From Leifsonia virtsii (GTDB taxonomy: Bacteria > Actinomycetota > Actinomycetes > Actinomycetales > Microbacteriaceae), in the NCBI RefSeq assembly GCF_030433675.1, contig NZ_JAROCB010000002.1, forward strand, positions 496,001 through 560,000: a DNA stretch of 64,000 bases, given 5' to 3'. Position 1 is the first letter of the stretch, and each line of letters opens with the position of its first letter. Both the position numbers and the translations under genes were made by a program. Below are positions 61,685 through 64,000 of this stretch, piece after piece. Under the pieces are notes generated by a model. The model searched no databases, had not been told where the DNA came from, and saw only the letters and a list, made by a program, of their open reading frames with translations.

Positions 61685-62952
61685 CGGCGGATGTCACGGC
61701 AGACGCCCGCGAACTGCTCGACCGCTGCGACGAGCTCGCCGCGATCTCCTCCCTCCCCGTCGGCATCGAGCGCGTGTACCTCTCCCCGCAGCACGCCGAG
61801 GCGCATGCCCGTGCCGCGGAGTGGATGGCCGAGGCCGGCCTGACCGTGAGGCAGGACGCCGCGGGCAACCTGGTCGGGCGGCTGGAGGGCCGGAGCCCTG
61901 GCCTCCCGGCGCTACTCCTCGGATCGCACCTCGACACGGTCCCCGACGCGGGTCGCTACGACGGCATCCTCGGGGTGCTGTCGGCGATCGCCGTCGTGCG
62001 GAGGATCGCCGCGCGGGCGGCAACGCTCCCGTTCGCGGTCGAGGTGATCGCGTTCGGCGACGAGGAGGGCACGCGTTTCGGGACGACGCTGCTCGGCAGC
62101 GCGGCCGTCGCCGGAGCCTGGCGCGACGAGTGGTGGGAGCTGACCGATTGCGACGGCGTCACGCTGCGGGAGGCCTTCGAACGCTTCAGGCTCGACCCCG
62201 CGCGCATCGGCGAGGCGAACCGCGCCGGGGAAGTGCTCGCCTACCTGGAGACCCACATCGAGCAGGGGCCACGCCTGGAGGACCTCGACCTGCCGCTCGG
62301 CGTGGTCACGGGCATCGCGGCCGCCCGCCGGATGTCCCTCACCTTCCACGGCGAGGCGCGGCACTGCGCGACGCCGTACGACCGCCGGCACGACGCCCTG
62401 CTCGGCGCAGCCCAGGCGGTGGTCGCCATCGAGCGCACTGCGCGGTCGCTCGGGGCGATGGCGACGGTGGGACGGATGGAGGTCGCGCCGGGGGCGGTGA
62501 ACGTGATCCCCGGCACGGCGACGTTGTCGCTCGACCTCCGCGCCGAGACCGATGCGGAACGGGATGCCGCCCTCGAGGCAATCCTCGCCGAGCTCGCGAC
62601 GATCTGCCGGGAGCGCGGCCTGACGCTCGAACGGCACGACACCCACACCGCGGCCGCCGTGCTCTGCGACGCGAGGCTGCAGGACGCGATCGGCGAGGCG
62701 ATCGCATCGGTCGGGCAGGCGGACGCGACCGGCTCCGTCCCGCGGCTGTTCAGCGTCGCCGGCCACGACGCGATGGCCGTCGCCGGTATCGCGCCGGTGG
62801 GCATGACCTTCGTGCGGTGCGCGGGCGGCATCAGCCACCACGCCGACGAGGCGGTCACCCTCGACGACGTCGCCGCCGCGATCGACGCGCTGGAGCGGAC
62901 CGTGGAGGCGCTGGCACGCACTCAGGCGTCGAGCTCGCCGAGCTCCTCGTAG
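61681..62952 (+). CDS. M20-type amidohydrolase (allantoate amidohydrolase-like)
   Basis: A 423-residue metallohydrolase. Metal ligands lie in GSHLDTVPDAGRYDGILG, FGDEEGTRFGTTLLGS and THIEQGPRLE, and the last His in GGISHHADE. FVRCAGGISHHADE resembles allantoate amidohydrolases more than N-carbamoyl-L-amino-acid hydrolases, which otherwise share this architecture. ATG 61681 overlaps the aminotransferase stop, so both act in one pathway. It would release ureidoglycine or ureidoglycolate from allantoate. The 3' end overlaps the convergent RpiR gene by 31 bases. Confidence 0.85.
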   Translation: MTADVTADARELLDRCDELAAISSLPVGIERVYLSPQHAEAHARAAEWMAEAGLTVRQDAAGNLVGRLEGRSPGLPALLLGSHLDTVPDAGRYDGILGVLSAIAVVRRIAARAATLPFAVEVIAFGDEEGTRFGTTLLGSAAVAGAWRDEWWELTDCDGVTLREAFERFRLDPARIGEANRAGEVLAYLETHIEQGPRLEDLDLPLGVVTGIAAARRMSLTFHGEARHCATPYDRRHDALLGAAQAVVAIERTARSLGAMATVGRMEVAPGAVNVIPGTATLSLDLRAETDAERDAALEAILAELATICRERGLTLERHDTHTAAAVLCDARLQDAIGEAIASVGQADATGSVPRLFSVAGHDAMAVAGIAPVGMTFVRCAGGISHHADEAVTLDDVAAAIDALERTVEALARTQASSSPSSS

Positions 62953-63779
62953 ACGGAGGAGATCGCGGAGACGCGGCGGGTGCCGGCGGACCCGCCGGCG
63001 TCCAGCACCGCGTCGGCCAGCACGCTGACCACACTCATCGCGGCGGCGTAGCTGTCGAACGCGCCGACCGACTCCAGGGGGCACTCCAGCCACAGGTCCG
63101 CCAGCGTCGCGTAGCGGCGGGCGCTGGAGTCGGCGAGCAGAATGACTGTCGCCGGCGACGCGGCCAGCACGCGCATCAGCTCGCCGAAGCTCGACAGCCG
63201 CCGGCGGAAGCCGACGACGACCACCGCGTCCCGTTCGGTCAGCTGGGCGAGCTCCTCGCCGAGGGACTGACCGGGCTGCGGGTGCACGCCCACGCGGGGG
63301 CGGCATTGGAGCAGCGCCGTCCGCAGGTGCAGCGCCACGGGGTAGCTGTTGCGGTACCCGATCGTGAGGACGGTGTCGGCGTCCGCGAGGGTCTTGGCGG
63401 CCTGCTGCAGGGTCTCCTCGTGGATGGTCTCGAGCAGGCGCTGGAGGTTGCGGGTCTCCCGTGCGACGTGCTCCGAAAGCACGGCGGCTCCGGCCGTGTC
63501 GGTGCCGCTGATCGGGACGCCGGCGGTGCGCAGGCCCCGCACGTGCGCCTTCACCGCCGCGAAGTCCTCGAAGCCGAGCGAGGCGAACAGGCGGCTGACC
63601 GTCGCCTGCGAGGTGCCGCTCAGCTCGGCGAGCTCGCTGACGCTGTAGCTGGCGATGTCTCCCAGGTGGTCGAGCACGGCGTCGGCGACCCGCTGCGATT
63701 TGGGCGGCAGCTCCGCGTAGACCTTCTCGATGCGCCGGTCGATGGGGCCATCCGGACTGCGCGTCGTGGGCGTGGTCAT
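62922..63779 (-). CDS. RpiR-family transcriptional regulator
   Basis: A 285-residue regulator: an N-terminal HTH (QRVADAVLDHLGDIASYSVSELAELSGTSQATVSRLFASLGFEDFAAVKAHVRG) and a SIS domain (ADTVLTIGYRNSYPVALHLRTALLQCRPRVGVHPQPGQSLGEELAQLTERDAVVVVGFRRRLSSFGELMRVLAAS). SIS domains usually bind sugar phosphates, though RpiR proteins also control nitrogen and ureide genes. It is convergent with the aminohydrolase and divergent from the gene at the right edge. It likely controls the flanking nitrogen genes. Confidence 0.9.
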   Translation of the reverse strand: MTTPTTRSPDGPIDRRIEKVYAELPPKSQRVADAVLDHLGDIASYSVSELAELSGTSQATVSRLFASLGFEDFAAVKAHVRGLRTAGVPISGTDTAGAAVLSEHVARETRNLQRLLETIHEETLQQAAKTLADADTVLTIGYRNSYPVALHLRTALLQCRPRVGVHPQPGQSLGEELAQLTERDAVVVVGFRRRLSSFGELMRVLAASPATVILLADSSARRYATLADLWLECPLESVGAFDSYAAAMSVVSVLADAVLDAGGSAGTRRVSAISSVYEELGELDA

Positions 63780-63914
63780 GGCCTTTCCCCCGGTCGGCGG
63801 GACTGCCGGAGCGCAGTCATCACGACCCTAACCCACGCCCATTGTTTCGCCGGCGTAAAACCTCTGCGACGAAGTGCCGCGACCGCGCATCCTGCGCCTT
63901 TCGGGCTGGATCGA
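63780..63914. other. intergenic region before the right-edge gene
   Basis: It contains TTGTTTC (63842-63848), a copy of the box seen between the two nitrogen operons. I see no other clear signal. Confidence 0.4.
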
Positions 63915-64000
63915 GTGGATAGCGTCGACGGTGAGGAAGGGACCGGAACGATAGCGAACACCATTCCGTCAGAATCCGGCGGGCGGCAGCTCGTCCTGCG
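63915..64000 (+). CDS. possible 5' end of a gene cut by the window edge
   Basis: A frame open to the edge that may start at GTG 63915 or, in the same frame, at the non-standard ATA 63951, which follows GGAAGGGA. The residues from there are IANTIPSESGGRQLVLR. With so little sequence the product cannot be named. A permease of the nitrogen cluster would fit its position, but this is only a guess. Confidence 0.3.
   Translation, partial: MDSVDGEEGTGTIANTIPSESGGRQLVL

Overview
The window is about 70% G+C and is densely packed. It has GTG and TTG starts, many ATGA/GTGA stop-start overlaps, and actinobacterial housekeeping blocks (ftsH-folE-folP-folB-folK-DUF3180-PH-PH, panC-lysS, clpC, a corynebacterial-type acetylglutamate synthase). 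This points to an actinobacterium, most likely of the Microbacteriaceae (Leifsonia-like). That placement is an inference from gene order and style; no marker gene was compared.

Layout. 1-3 kb: end of a DUF445 protein, a MalY/PatB C-S lyase and a secreted GH6 glucanase. 3.1-3.4 kb: a tRNA-Glu/Asp/Phe cluster on the minus strand. 3.7-6.3 kb: two tandem peptidoglycan hydrolases with related N-terminal coiled coils but different catalytic domains (M23, then NlpC/P60). 6.4-19.2 kb: core metabolism (ppa, tilS, hpt, ftsH, folate genes, two PH-domain membrane proteins, a DUF2520 protein, panC, lysS, and a 57-residue membrane protein). 19.3-31.9 kb: cardiolipin synthase, a VapBC-type pair, pirin, clpC, an alkyl sulfatase, N-acetylglutamate synthase, radA and small genes. 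31.9-37.8 kb: a GDSL hydrolase, tRNA-Ser(CGA), and an accessory patch with an orphan gene and two divergent secreted FG-GAP proteins. One of these carries a metallopeptidase fold whose zinc motif has been erased.

38-54.5 kb is a carbohydrate block of two systems. The first is a LacI-family regulator followed by a GH42 / ABC importer / GH42 operon with twin perfect operators, probably for beta-galactosides or galactan fragments. The second is a minus-strand operon for isomalto-oligosaccharides or dextran fragments (substrate-binding protein, two permeases, GH66, GH13) divergent from a ROK repressor. Neither importer has its own ATPase. Imperfect direct copies of a 72-bp gene segment bracket the block (37.8 and 54.8 kb).

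55-64 kb: a lipase-like hydrolase, a DUF1269 and a DUF1275 membrane protein, then a nitrogen-scavenging divergon. On the minus strand it has an acetamidase/formamidase gene and an AtzH-like/amidase fusion. On the plus strand it has a PucG-like aminotransferase and an allantoate-amidohydrolase-like enzyme. An RpiR-family regulator lies beside it, and what may be the start of another gene runs off the right edge. The set fits a ureide (allantoate, ureidoglycine, oxalurate, oxamate) pathway, but the substrates are inferred.
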